DNA of 64,000 nucleotides. Source: Rosa chinensis (Eukaryota; Streptophyta; Magnoliopsida; Rosales; Rosaceae). Shown piece by piece: positions 20,364 through 32,163 of the stretch (the stretch's first letter is position 1; every line of letters begins with the position of its first letter). Both the position numbers and the translations under genes were made by a program. The notes below the pieces were generated by a model, which saw only the letters and a list, made by a program, of their open reading frames with translations, did not search any database and had not been told where the DNA came from. The DNA is taken from the NCBI RefSeq assembly GCF_002994745.2, contig NC_037094.1, forward strand, positions 64,698,639-64,762,638, read 5' to 3'.

Positions 20364-23295
20364 ATGAGATCTTTAGCTTTTGAAAAAGTATGCCCTCTAG
20401 TTTGCTGCCTTTTCTTGTATGTTCACCTACTTTCATCGCAAAACTACTTTTCACATTTTGCTTCTGCTAGTTCAACTACTGAAGCAGAGGCTCTACTGAA
20501 ATGGAAAGCCAGCTTTCTAAATCAAACCTCCCATAATAACCAGCTCACGGATTGGATTTACCTTCCCAAGACTACTGATACGAATACCACCAATTCTTCC
20601 AACAACCCCAAAGCAAACGAAAGCCCATGCATTTGGACTGGTATTTCATGCAATGCCGCTGGAAGTGTCACCAACATAACCATTGCCAGTTCCGGTATAC
20701 AAGGTATGCTACATGAATTTTCATTCTCATCCTTCCCTAATCTCGAATATCTTGACCTCAGCTTGAATAAACTTTTTGATGTCATCCCACCTCAGATCAG
20801 TTCCCTCTCCAAACTCCTCCATCTTGACCTCTCCAATAACCAGTTTTTTGGGAGAATTCCACCAGAAATCGGTCTACTCAGAAATCTTACCTTTCTCTAT
20901 CTCTACAAAAATAATCTCTTTGACACCATTCCAAAAGAGTTAGGGAACCTGAAATCTTTAGTGCATCTAGAGTTGAATGCTAATCAACTCAATGGTTCAA
21001 TTCCGACAACGTTGGGTGACTTGCATAACTTGAAAATTTTACACCTAAGTGACAACCAGCTTTCTGGCTCCATCCCTCAAAACCTAGGGAATATCCAAAG
21101 TTTGACAGTATTGGAATTAGATAACAACCAATTTTCGGGTTATTTGCCACAAAACATTTGCCGAGCTAGATCTCTTATAAACTTTTCAGCATCCTCCAAC
21201 CATCTGATTGGTCCAATACCCAAAAGCCTGAAAACCTGCACGAGCTTATTCAGAGTTCGTCTTGAAAGGAACCAATTGACAGGCAACATATCTGAAGACT
21301 TTGGTGTTTATCCGAGTCTCAATTTTATAGATTTGAGCAATAATCAATTCTATGGTAAAATCTCGCCAAATTGGGGATTGAGCCCAAATTTAACAACCCT
21401 ACGAATAGCAGGAAACAACCTTATTGGTTCTATACCAGCTGAGATTGGAAATGCAACCCAAATTTATGCGCTGGATCTTTCATCAAATGGTTTAGTCGGG
21501 ACAATTCCAAAGGAGTTCGGGGGATTAAATTCAATGGTGAACCTGATGTTGGATGGCAATGAACTTTCAGGTCGTGTCCCTTCAGAGTTTAAATCATTGA
21601 CTGATCTAGAATATCTTAATCTGTCAGCAAACAAATTCAATGGTTCAATTCCAAGCTTCGTAGGTGACTTTCTCAAGTTAAATTACTTGAACTTGAGCAA
21701 CAACAAGTTCAGTCAAGCAATTCCATTTCAGTTGGGGAAGTTAATTCATCTTTCCCAACTAGATTTGAGTTTTAACGCACTTGAAGGTCAGATACCATCA
21801 GATATTAGCAACATGCAGAGTCTGAAGATACTTAATATATCCCACAACAATCTTTCTGGTTTCATTCCAACAAGTATGGAAGACATGCATGGGCTAACGT
21901 ATGTTGACATATCCTACAATCACTTGGAAGGTCCACTTCCCAACATCAAGGCATTTCAAGCTGCTCCTCCAGAAGCATTACAAGACAATAAAGGGTTGTG
22001 TGACAACTCAAGTTTTTTGCAACTCTGCAATAATGAAAGCCCAAAAAAGGACCATAAACTCGTACTTTTGATTATCTTCCTTGTTCTTGGAGCAATTGCA
22101 CTTCTAGCCTTTATATTTGCTTTTGTACCAAAAAGGGAAAAGAAGCATCTAGAAGAAAAAAACAGGGATGACGAAATTTCTTTTTCTATATTAAAGTTTG
22201 ATGGGAAGATGATGTTTAAGGAAATTGTAAGGGCAACAAAAGATTTTGATCCCATGCATTGCATAGGACAAGGAGAACAGGGAAGTGTCTACAAAGCAAC
22301 TTTGTCATCCACTTGCACAGTGGCCGTGAAGAAACTCCATTTGCTATGCGATGATGACAAGAATGTTCAGAAGGCATTCTTGAATGAAATTAGGGCACTA
22401 ACTGAGATGCGTCACAGAAATATTGTGAAGCTTTATGGTTTTTGTTCACATAGGCAACACTCATTTTTGGTGTATAAGTATCTTGAAAAGGGAAGTTTGG
22501 CTAGAGTATTGAGCAAAGATGAGGAAGCTAAAGAACTGGGGTGGAGTAAAAGGTTGAATATCGTGAAAGGTGTAGCTCGTGCCTTGTGTTACATGCACCA
22601 CGATTGCTTGAAACCAATTGTACATCGGGACATATCGAGCAAGAACGTTTTGCTGGATGCAAAGTATCGGGCATGTGTTTCAGACGTTGGCATTGCTAAA
22701 TTCTTAAACCCAGACTCAGCTAATTGGACTGCCGTTGCAGTCACCTATGGATATATTGCACCAGGTAATAAAGTTTTTCTTTGCCCCATACTATCTAACA
22801 AAATTTATGCTTTTAGAACCATGCTGACTCAACTAAATGATCTTTATTTATGTGTGTGTGTGTGTGTGTGTGTGTGTTCTATGAGCAGAGCTGGCGTATA
22901 CAATGGTAGTAAATGAGAAGTGTGATGTTTATAGCTTTGGAGTGGTGGCATTGGAGATAGTTATGGGAAGACATCCCGGAGATCTTCTCTCATCCCTATC
23001 ATCGGGGTTGTCGTCATCGTCGTCGTCATCAACTGCCTTACCAGCCCATCCAATGCCAGTTGTGGATGTTTTCGACCAACGCATTTCCCCTCCAACACAT
23101 CAAGTTGCAGGGGAAGTGCTCTCGCTTATGAAGATAGCATTTGCATGCCTGAATTCCTGTCCTCGATCTCGTCCAACAATGAAACAAGTTTCTCAACAAT
23201 TTGAAACTCATCAGAGGCTACATTTGACTAAGCCATTACGTATGATAAAACTAGGTGAATTGCTTGATTTCGATGGTTTGGATTTGGCTATCTGA
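20364..23295 (+). CDS. RLK-A: MIK2-like LRR receptor kinase, 935 aa, DVG variant
   Basis: Two exons, 20364-22764 and 22889-23295, joined at CCA-G/AG to give APELAYTM. Product: a plasma-membrane receptor kinase; MIK2 relatives bind extracellular peptides (SCOOPs in Arabidopsis) and signal through BAK1-type co-receptors. Order: signal peptide (about 1-33), N-cap with [12 protein letters not shown], a CIWTGISC pair, 17 LRRs (about 125-530), transmembrane helix (about 566-588), kinase (about 627-905). Visible kinase residues: glycine loop GQGEQG (about 634-640), Lys656 in VAVKKL, HRD at 754-756 in [12 protein letters not shown] at 799-801. Odd: DFG is DVG (774-776) and the usual VAGTYGY is VAVTYGY, so activity may be reduced. 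It has four LRRs fewer than RLK-B. The intron has a (gt)n repeat at 22851-22876. The start ATG matches those of RLK-B and the aborted copy at 47572. Confidence 0.9.
22851..22876. repeat. (GT)n microsatellite in the RLK-A intron
   Basis: A run of about 13 tg units, 12 bases before the intron's acceptor site (atgagcag/AG). It replaces most of the pyrimidine tract seen in the RLK-B intron. Confidence 0.9.
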
Positions 23296-23697
23296 GAATG
23301 TTTTTCTTTCCTAAATTTCACTTATTTGCTCATATGCCTTAACTTGGTTGCATTATTGTTCAAAATGTTTTGTCTATGTACATGTAAAGATAAAATAAAT
23401 CAAAGATTTCTTTGTATAATTGCATGGTTCAACATTTACACTATTGTGTTCTCTTCTAGCTACTGTGAACCAAGTAAGACAATAGTCCTATTGGCTTTGT
23501 AAGTGAGATGTACGTGAAAGTTTTTGGGTTTGGGTTATGGTAGCCTAAACGATTCATTTTTCTTCTACCATTAAAATTCTTAAACTCAGTGGACAACATG
23601 TATCTTTTGCAACATGTATATTGGATTATAGGACTAGTGCTTGCTGGAAAATTCGGTTTAATTTATAGCAATATTGTTCTTATCAATAACTTGAATA
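23296..23697. other. 3' flank of RLK-A
   Basis: Untranslated and flanking DNA. About 23340-23590 matches 46490-46690, and about 23575-23695 matches 6733-6852, so the same receptor 3' flank is present three times. No separate gene. Confidence 0.6.
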
Positions 23698-23787
23698 TCT
23701 TGTATAGTAGAATTGGCAAATGCATACCTTGTATACTAGAATTGGCAAGGCTTATGTTTTGGATTTGCCAATTCTACCATACAAGGT
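23698..23787. repeat. Short inverted repeat at the broken edge of an RLK pseudogene
   Basis: cttgtatagtagaattggca (from about 23698) is the near reverse complement of tttgccaattctaccatacaag (about 23764-23785). Between them is a further direct copy (cttgtatactagaattggca). The right arm is the start of real LRR homology (the exon text around IQGMLHE in RLK-A), so the left arms are inverted copies of gene sequence. Confidence 0.65.
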
Positions 23788-24345
23788 ACGCTGCACGAAC
23801 TTTAATTTGTTCCTATCCTTTCCCAATCTTGAATATCTTAACCTCACCTTGAATAAACTCTTCGTTGTTATCCCACCTCAAATCAGTTCCCTCTCCAAAT
23901 TCATTTATCTTGACCTCTCCGAAAATCAGTTCACCGTGAGAATCTCACCTAAAACCGGTCTTCTAACAAATCTTAGGGTTCTCTACCTGTATAAAAAATT
24001 AAAAATAGACTTTCTGATGCTATTCCTAGAGAGATTGGGAACTTGAAATGTCTTCTGCGTCTAGAATCGGGGAAGACAATCTCATTGGGTCAATTCAGAC
24101 AACATTTGGTGATATCACAAACCTTACTATTCTCCTTCTCTTTAGAAATAACCTGTCCGGCACCATTAATTCTAGAGAGATAGGGAATTCGAAATCTCTT
24201 GTTAAGCTAGATTTAGGTGAGAATCAACTCAATGGTTCCATTCCCACTTCATTCGGCAACTTGAGCAACTTGGAATTCTTAATCCTCTATGACAACCAAC
24301 TTTCCGGCTCAATCCCCCAAAAGATAGGAAAGCTTATGAAGTTAA
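23764..24345 (+). pseudogene. RLK pseudogene 2, LRR part
   Basis: An N-terminal LRR segment of the same family as RLK-A. In one frame it reads FPNLEYLNLTLNKLFVVIPP, then LSKFIYLDLSENQF; a stop at about 24044-24046 and a frameshift separate this from the next frame with [43 protein letters not shown] and LSGSIPQKIGKL. The homology dies out at about 24345, where non-homologous DNA begins. There is no start codon and no signal peptide. The matching kinase half may be the segment at 29284-30847, with the intervening LRRs deleted. Confidence 0.8.
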
Positions 24346-24491
24346 TTAAACTCGGTTTGGAGTTTGGCACGCTCATATTATTATTTAATTTAGTTGCATC
24401 GAGGGGGAGGTAATACTTGAATCTCGAGCATGCTTAATAGCATTACAATTATCTTTTTTTTCCTCTATTTTGCAGTTATCTTCATCGAGGG

Positions 24492-25071
24492 GGACCTTTC
24501 CTTTTTACTATGTATATTTAGTATTGAATATGGTATCTATTGTTAATTACTTAATTGTAGAGTAATTCTAAATGTACATGAATAGTTTGACAAAGGCCTA
24601 TATTAATTAGGACTGAGAACCTCCCATATTCTTGTAAATATCTAGTCTTTGATTGAAATCTTTGTGCGATTCGTAATCTCTACCCCATAAAAAAGGGATT
24701 CAAATTTGCTCACCACCAATATTTTAGTGGTGATATCACCACTCAATAAAAAAATCACCATGTGTTATAAAACATAATTAAAGTGAATCATGATGATTTA
24801 TTAAAAAAAAATATTTTAAGTATAAAATCAATTATATATAACGTGACAAGTTTTAATAGGATGGTGATATCACCAAAAAATAAAAGTGGTAAGCAAATTT
24901 AAATCCATAAAAAAGCATACAAGATTGAACAGAGGAGAACATCTATCATGACTAAACGAAGTTAGTATATATATACTTTATATTTTGTTCAATTTTATCG
25001 TTATGCACATGTTAGTTGTATTTACATTTTGTGTTCTCAAGATTGAGTACAAACTCATTTTTGCATTTACA
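24492..25071 (+). repeat. Left LTR (interrupted by a MITE)
   Basis: Homologous to 28784-29142 once the 211-bp insert and its 9-bp duplication are removed. The start is worn (ggacct, against tgacct in the right LTR). It ends in ttgcatttaca. Confidence 0.65.
24696..24906. mobile_element. 211-bp MITE (Mutator-type)
   Basis: Terminal inverted repeats GGATTCAAATTTGCTCACC and its near complement ending GGTAAGCAAATTTAAATCC, flanked by a perfect 9-bp duplication ataaaaaag (24687-24695 and 24907-24915). A 9-bp duplication fits Mutator-derived MITEs. Inside, gtggtgatatcaccac is palindromic and ggtgatatcacc recurs near the other end. Confidence 0.85.
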
Positions 25072-25072
25072 T

Positions 25073-25087
25073 TTGGTATTAGAGCCA
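25073..25087 (+). other. Primer-binding-site-like sequence
   Basis: ttggtattagagcca sits directly after the left LTR. It differs by one base (t for c) from the usual Copia tggtatcagagcc site, which pairs with the 3' end of initiator methionine tRNA. Confidence 0.65.
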
Positions 25088-25144
25088 CTATACTTAATTA
25101 CGAATCAATTTTTTTTTTTAACAAGAAGGGAAAATACCTTTTAA

Positions 25145-25181
<37 letters not shown>

Positions 25182-27632
25182 GTTTCTTGTATAAGTTTTG
25201 GGTGGGCCTCGCTTCATTATCGAAGCCCAGAACCTGCTTCATTATCGAAGCCCAGAACCCACTTGGAGAAAAACCCAAAGACCTGCTTCATTCAGATTGA
25301 CGTTAGAGCAAATGCACCCCAAGAGTCAATAGGCAGAGGCAAAAGGCAAGGTCTTGCCTCCCATTTGTGCACTATTCAGTGATATTGCCTTTGCCTCCCA
25401 ATTTTTTCATGCACCCCAGAGACGCAAGATCAATGCCTCTCAATCATTCACTATTTAATCCAAAGGTTGTTTTTTTATAGATGTAATCCAATGGTTGTCT
25501 TCTTGGTAAAAATCATGCTTGCATAATTACATAGCGGGTCAAATATAGCCGTTGAACAAAAGTTGAACAAAAGCAACTGATTTTAATATATATAATTACA
25601 TAGTGAAGCCCATGTGCCCATAATTGGTCGACCAAGTGAAAGTCCAAGAATTGCCATTGGGCTTGGTCGGGAACGCCTCTGATCGTCCAAGAAGCTTGCG
25701 GTGCATGCAGCGTTTTTTATTTTTTGCCATTTTGGCTGGTCTTGGACGTCCAAGATCAGTGCAGTGCATTTGCTTTATAGGGATAACGGTCTGCCCCAAA
25801 GTATGATTCTCAATTTTTTTTTTTGGTTTGATCACCTGCTTTTCCGCCTAAAGATTTCTGAAAATTTGATCGAAATCTTGATTGAACAGCCCTACAATAT
25901 GATCGAAAATTGATCAGCCGTACAGGTTCTGGATTACTCTCTCTCTATTGTTTTGTTGATGGGATTGTGGGTTGAATTCTAGTGTATCTTGTTGCATCTT
26001 GATATATTGTTTGCTTAGGTTAATTAAAACTTCTGAGCATTCCTTGTTGCCGTAGCAATCCTATGTTCAGAAGTCTAGATTAATCATAAGTTTAGACCAA
26101 GAGTTGTAATATTGAGTTTGAAAGCGTCTTTGGTCCCCATAGGAGGTTAAACATTCACAATTCAATATTAGCATATAACAAGAGGTAGAAGTCACATTCA
26201 GAGGTTTTTAGACATATTCTTCTTGCCACTCTAGGTGTTGATATCGATCTAATTAACCTAAAGTTGGTTTTTTGGCCTTTGGTTATGGGATTTAGTCGTG
26301 TCAATTGTCCTCTTGCCACCCTAGGTAAAGCTGACACATTCATATACATTGGGGTTATTAAGCTTTCATTGCCTAGTTCTTAATTTTCAACTAGCAGGTA
26401 AATCAAGGAACTTATTTAATGTCTTAAGTGCTAATCATTCTTGGGTTATCAAGCTTCCATTTAAGTATTAAATTTTTGTTTTCATGCGTATGGAGCTTTA
26501 GAATGAAATCTGTTTGCAGTTTGGTTTTCTTATGGAATATCTCTTGCTTATTTTCTCACTTCACTCTTATTTTATTTGAAGGGATGAATCAAAAATCCCA
26601 ACTTCTTTCTGCTATGACTTCTTTATTTTGGAATTTGATTTAAATAAGCCTACACCTAGAAACCTTACCTGAAATCTTGCTTCAACAGTAGTGTCCAAGT
26701 TTATGACTATAGTGCATGATAACCTGCATGTCCAATTCAAGATCAATTTTAAGTCTTATCGGCATTGTCCTTAAACTGGGGGAATACACATCAAATATGC
26801 GCTTGTTTGACTTGCAAGGTCCTCAGTATCATGCATATTCCTATGATGAGTACTCAAAAATAGTCATCATTCCTTATGAATAAAGCAATCTTATATTCGG
26901 TGGTATACTTGTTTTAATCTTGTGTTCAGTGGCTGTCTAAATCAATTCCATTGCTCGTTAAGATATCATTTTGCTTTTTAGCTCAGTGTGTAAAGTCAAT
27001 TACAGTAACTTTGCTATTAAATAACTATGAAAGCTTTGTTTAGGTCGCATATTTTTTGCATTTTTGGTAAACAATATTTTATAGTTTTGGTCTTGGGGAT
27101 GGAAATTTCATATTGACCAAATTTTAAAGGGAGAGAAAAATGTGTGTACAACTCAGCTGATAATTTTTGTGAATCTTTTCCATAAAGGTGTCATGCATGT
27201 TGAAGTTGGAAATTTGGCAAATTAAGAGGAGTAGAAGGAAGTTAATTTTTCTTGCACTTATCAAAACCATTTTGGCCCTTCCTGGATAAATACTAATTTG
27301 TTTAATATTTCATTACCTTGTTCTGTTTTAGCTGTTTGTGTCTTCAGTGAAGTGGTTATTAAATACCTTATGTTCTTAAGTACCTTTAGGTGCATTGCCT
27401 GTTTCTGAATAGTATAAGATAGAACATCCAGATCAGTTTGTTCATTCTCTTCTGCATATTAATAAATGTCTGATAGATGAGCACAATTGCATATGGCCTT
27501 TTGATAAAAACCATGTTGAAGATAAGCACCAAACACTTTATAATATTAAGAACACAAACTGTCTGCATTTCAGAATTTATACCTTACCAAGAATTAACAG
27601 TACTACCTGCCAATTCTATATCTATATTTTAG

Positions 27633-27680
<48 letters not shown>

Positions 27681-28783
27681 GGTTCTTCTAGTCAATGCAC
27701 TTATATGATTGTCATCCTAAGAAAACTCAATGTTCTTGAATCAGTGGGAGTATTTTTCAGGTTATTTATTGTTAGGTTTGGCTATATTGCTGTAAACAAT
27801 GAAGTTTTCTAGATTAAGTGTTCATGACACAATTCATCAAAAGTTTCTTTTCAAACAATTTTCTGAGAGTTTTTGCTTCATTTGTTCTGCACTTCATTGA
27901 ATTCACCAAGTCTAATGCTGCTAAGAGTAATGTCTACAGAAATTACATTTTTCTTGAACTCTTTTTATGGATTAAACAGCATTAGTTTCAGGTATTGGTT
28001 TTCATAACCATTAGTTGGACTAAATACATTCTGCTTTAAGTCATGTTAAGATTGTGGGAATACTGGCAGATTTGTTGCTTTAGATTAGTGGGAGGCCTAA
28101 ATTGATATTCTGAATCAATAAATTTTTAATGCTGCAAACCTTATTGAACTTTAAATCAGTTAACATTAACTTTTGAAGTTCATATTTTAGGATTTTGTTG
28201 GTTCTGACTTATGTAGCAGTGTTGAATTTCCTGCATTCATTTCATCTTACTCGAGTGAGCTACTTCAGATTTGTAGCGTTATTTGCAGATATATTACAAC
28301 ATGCTGATGAAACTTGTGTTGAGCTTCTTTAGAAGCCTTAAGTTGCAGATTCTTTGGTTAGAATAATCCTTATGAATGGATCATGCATTGTTTACTTGCA
28401 TTACAGATTATTATTGTAAGTAAACTGAATTTTCATGTACAGTAGATTGATAGATGGCTCCTGTGTTCTGTGAAAGGTTATATTATAATTACAGGGTGTG
28501 ATGCTTAGGTAGGTGTTTGATTTCCTGCAGTTTAATATGATCAATCAATCAATCATAGAATGACTGAGTTTAGGGATGGTTTTATGATTCTAGCTTGTCT
28601 GTGTGCATGCTTCATAATTACTACATTTGATACAGTAGCATTCTTGTTGTTTGAACATTGATAGTCCAAGTGGAAGCGAGACTGTAAGAATAATGTGGAC
28701 TTATCAATGTTCACTATGAACCACAACATCTTAGCTACCTGTTTGCAGAATAAGTAATTAGAATGCTTGAATTGTCAATTCCA
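25088..28783. other. Interior of the LTR-bounded element, no coding content
   Basis: Contains (ta)n runs at about 25149-25178 and 27637-27675, and a 25-bp direct duplication of cttcattatcgaagcccaga at about 25211 and 25236. A G/C-richer block follows at 25300-25450 with inverted short phrases such as aaaggcaaggtcttgcct. From 25800 to 28780 it is AT-rich, leader- or intron-like DNA. No open frame over about 80 codons shows a motif, and no protease, integrase or RT trace was seen. Confidence 0.55.
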
Positions 28784-29142
28784 TGACCTTTTTACTATAT
28801 AATTAGTACTGAATATGGTATCTATTATAGAGTAATCCTAAATGTACATGAATAGTTTGGCAAATGTCTATATTGATTAGGACTACGAATCCTTTATGGG
28901 AGGTACTTAGTCTTGTAATGCCTATATATATAGTCTTAGATCCCTGTTCTTTCAATCATTACATTCGTACTCTGCTCCATAAGAGAGCATACAGGATTGA
29001 ACAGAGGAGAAGATCTATCATGACTAAACTAAGTTATTATATATATAATATATATTTTTTTCATCTTATCATTATGCACATGCTAGTTGTATTTACATAT
29101 TGTGTTCTTAAGATTGAGTACTATCACATATTTGCAACTACA
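28784..29142 (+). repeat. Right LTR
   Basis: 359 bp from tgacctttttactat to gcaactaca, the uninterrupted partner of 24492-25071. It holds cctatatatatagtc, a TATA-like element, and the run ttctttcaatcattacattc typical of Copia LTRs. Confidence 0.65.
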
Positions 29143-29283
29143 TAGAATTCACTAGATGTATAATTACATGATCATTCTGGACTAATCTAGACTAAGTACT
29201 TCAGAACATGTTCTAGACTAATTTAGATAACTAGAGAATGAGTTAGAAAGCTCCAATGTGCATTACTGTTTCAATAGCAATAA

Positions 29284-30847
29284 ACAAAGCTCGAGAAAGG
29301 ACCTTAAACTAGTAGCTCTTATAACCTTCCCCCTTCTTGGAGCAGTTGCACTTCTATTACTCTTTCTATTTGTATTTGTACTAAAAAGAAAAGAGAAGCA
29401 TCCACATCTATAAGAAAGCAACATGGAGGAGATCTTTGATTATGTATTTAGGTTAAATGGAAAAACCATGTATGAGGAAATCATAAATGCAACCGAAGAT
29501 TTTGATTCTTTGTATTGCATTGGAAAGGGAGGACATGGACATGTCTATTGAGCAAGTTTGTCATCTGCCAACACAGTAGCTGTGAAGAAACTCCATCTGC
29601 TACGAAGTGATGACAAGAATTTTCAAAAGGAATTCTTGAATGAAGTCAGGGAACTAACTGAGATGCGACACCATAACATTGTGAAGCTCTTAGGTTTTTG
29701 TTCGCATAGAAGACACTCGTTTTTGGTTTATAAATATCTAGAAAGGGGTAGGTTGGCCACAATGCTGGGCAAAGATGATGAAGCTGGGGAGATTTTTTTT
29801 TTTAATATTTTTTATTTTTTTTTTAATTTTTTTTTTAGAAACGATGAAGCGGTGTTGGAGTGGAGTAAAGGGTTAAATATCAGCAGAGGTGTTGCTCATG
29901 CCTTGTGTGACATGCACCACGATTGCTTGCCACCAATTGTGCATCAAGACATATCGAGCAAGAACATTTTGCTGGATTCTGAATGAGTCCTAGTGGTTCA
30001 GATTTTGGCACAGCTAAGTTCTTAAATTTAGAGTCAGCAAATTGGAATGTCCTTGCAGGCACATATGGTTATATAGCACCAGGTAATATTTTTTTCTCTT
30101 TTCTGTATGGGACTTTTATTTTTATGCTGTTGCAGTTTCATCTAATGCACTCTTTGGTTCTGTTTTTTTTTCAAATTTCAGAACAAACTGATTTCTTTGA
30201 ATCTTTTTCCTATTTCTATACTGTTGTACTGGTCTGGATATTGGTTTAACTTCATAATCAATTTATGGAAATTTCCTAAGTGACTTGTGATTGTTGTCTT
30301 TCTCTTGTCTAAAACAAAGTAAGACACCGAGATTGTGCATGATTGGATTTCTTAAAACTTAAGTCATTGTATAATTATAATATGCCTCATTTCGGTACTG
30401 ATAGTTCAACTTTTATGACCTTTATGTTAGCAGTCCTTGCTTATACAATGCAAGTGAATGAGAAATGTGATGTCTACAGCTTTGGACTTTGGAGTTGTAA
30501 CACTGGAAATAATTATGGGAAGGCATCCAGGAGATCTTCTCTTACCTTTACTATCAGGATTGTCATCATCACCTGTGTTACCAGCCCATCAAATGCAAAT
30601 TGTGGACGTTTTGGACCAACGTATCACTGCTCCTACAGATGAAGTTGCAGGGAAGGTACCCTTTCTTGTGAAGACAGCATTTTCATGCTTGAATTCCAGT
30701 CCTGAATGTCGTCCAACAATGAAACAAGTTTCTCAACAACTAGAAACTGAGAGGCTGCATTTGTCAAAGCCATTGTATCTGAGATGTTGCTTACCCTCAG
30801 TGGTTACCTGTGGTGAATTGCTTGCCCTCAATGGTTTGACTACCTGA
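29284..30847 (+). pseudogene. RLK pseudogene 2, transmembrane and kinase part
   Basis: Begins at the juxtamembrane region (AALLLLF-type hydrophobic stretch at about 29306-29385, then a stop in place of the linker). The glycine loop IGKGGHGHVY is followed by a stop at about 29550. The kinase then reads [27 protein letters not shown], a T-rich insertion (29791-29838), [30 protein letters not shown] (HRD is HQD) and a stop at 29984. The intron is about 30083-30433. The last exon is frameshifted near 30482: it reads [15 protein letters not shown] in one frame, then [20 protein letters not shown] in another, ending ELLALNGLTT. It has many lesions and is non-functional. Confidence 0.88.
29785..29842. 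repeat. T-rich insertion in the kinase pseudogene
   Basis: About 50 bp of almost pure T and A interrupt the sequence that in RLK-A encodes [11 protein letters not shown]. An 8-bp repeat gatgaagc flanks it at 29777-29784 and 29843-29850, like a target duplication. Confidence 0.6.
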
Positions 30848-31120
30848 GATGTTGAGAATTAGGGAATGTACTTCTTTCATTATTGGAATTATACTCCACA
30901 TACTTGTGTACTATGGCTCGTATAGGATAGAACAACGTACTACGACTAATAGAACAGAGATTTATGTTTGCTACAAGTAAATAAAGAAGGGATTTTCGTA
31001 CAAAGAATGCAGGTCATTACTTTATTGAAGTGCGATGGCAGATTTTTGACTTCTGAGCATCTTGTGATGCAGTGATATGGTTACCACCTGAGCATCAATG
31101 GCCGGCCACGCTGTATGTGG
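30848..31120. other. 3' flank of RLK pseudogene 2
   Basis: AT-rich flank without coding sequence. The gap ends at the Tourist-like MITE at 31124. Confidence 0.5.
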
Positions 31121-31123
31121 TTA

Positions 31124-31703
31124 GAGCATCTCCCATGGAAATGGTTTTAGCCTACCAAAAACAGAATATTCCCTCTAATATGCTTTTTTAGCCTACCAAC
31201 AAAAAACAGTGCTGCCACCGTAGGCCAAATTCTGTAGGCCAAAATCAAATATCATAACATCTAACGGCTTAGAATATATTTCCGAGTATGGTTTTGACGA
31301 GGCTATCAATAAAACTAGTCGATTTAGTTAAATGAAAATAAGTATATCATAAAAATTAATGGTTACACATTTATTTTAAAAATTCTAAGCATATCAAATA
31401 TTGGGCTCATATTGAAGATCTCAACAAGATATTTACAATGATGTAATTTTAATATTTAGTAAAATTATAAATAACCCATGTATATAGGAAAAATGAATTT
31501 TCTTAAATGTAAAATTCATGTTATTAATGAAACAAAACAAAAAAAGGCAGCGGGTCCCACATTTGGCTTACCAATTCTCAGCCCAAATTTGGCCTAGCAT
31601 ATTTGAGAAGGCCAAATTTTTTTCTTGGCATTTGGGATATAGCCTACGGTGGGAGGGGGGTGAAGGCCATAAATAGGTTTTTAGCCTACCATGGGAGATG
31701 CTC
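31124..31703. mobile_element. Tourist-like MITE (PIF/Harbinger type), 580 bp
   Basis: Termini GAGCATCTCCCATGG and CCATGGGAGATGCTC are perfect inverted repeats, flanked by the 3-bp duplication TTA (31121-31123, 31704-31706), the target choice of PIF/Harbinger elements. Subterminal phrases ttttagcctacca and the like recur in both arms. There is no transposase. Confidence 0.85.
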
Positions 31704-31706
31704 TTA

Positions 31707-32163
31707 GTAAAAACATCATATATTTACACGAGTTACTTATATGTACATCATTCCCCTGTAAACGTTTTTAGCCATAGGACAAAAAATGCAATTTTGTTTC
31801 ATGCATTTCCAGTCTAGGCTAGATAGTCTGTCTAGGCTATCTAATGTACTTGTACATGTTGTAAATCTTTGATATCTAATGAAATTTCATTTTCCTTCAG
31901 CAACGATAAAAAATAAAAAATAAACACTGTATATTTATAGCTATATTGCATACAAAATCAGATCATTACCGACCAACTTCAAATGTATGTATACTAATCA
32001 TATCATTTCGTCATTTTAAACGAGTGATCCCAATTCCCAAATATGTAATCTTCTTCTAGCAAAAAGAGAGATTTGCGCTGCTCAGAAATATATTATGCAG
32101 TAGGTCTGTGATGATCTGATTTTGTATAAAAAAAAAATTGTAGATGGTTGGATGAATAATAGT
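31707..32163. other. Intergenic AT-rich DNA
   Basis: Nothing recognised. It ends with atagt (32159-32163), the left target duplication of the Copia element. Confidence 0.5.

Larger units (their letters stand above)
24492..29142 (+). mobile_element. LTR-bounded, coding-free element (Copia-type LTRs) in the RLK pseudogene
   Basis: Two related terminal blocks, 24492-25071 and 28784-29142, have the same orientation. They share gaatatggtatctatt, taaatgtacatgaatagttt, attgaacagaggagaa and atctatcatgactaaac. The left block ends in ACA and is followed after one base by ttggtattagagcca (25073-25087), close to the initiator-Met tRNA primer site used by Copia elements. The 3.7 kb between them has no gag or pol frame, so this is a large non-autonomous derivative or an element whose body was replaced. 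The left LTR is longer because of a MITE at 24696-24906. Target duplications could not be identified, perhaps because flanks were deleted. Confidence 0.65.

Noticed and set aside
22765..22916. RLK-A as a truncated 850-residue kinase without an intron
   Set aside because: Reading through the intron gives a (GT)n-encoded Cys-Val tail; the GT-AG splice restores the conserved APELAYTM...VYSFGVV text and the same intron exists in RLK-B.
31124..31703. hAT-type MITE
   Set aside because: The flanking duplication is 3 bp (TTA), not 8 bp, which fits PIF/Harbinger instead.
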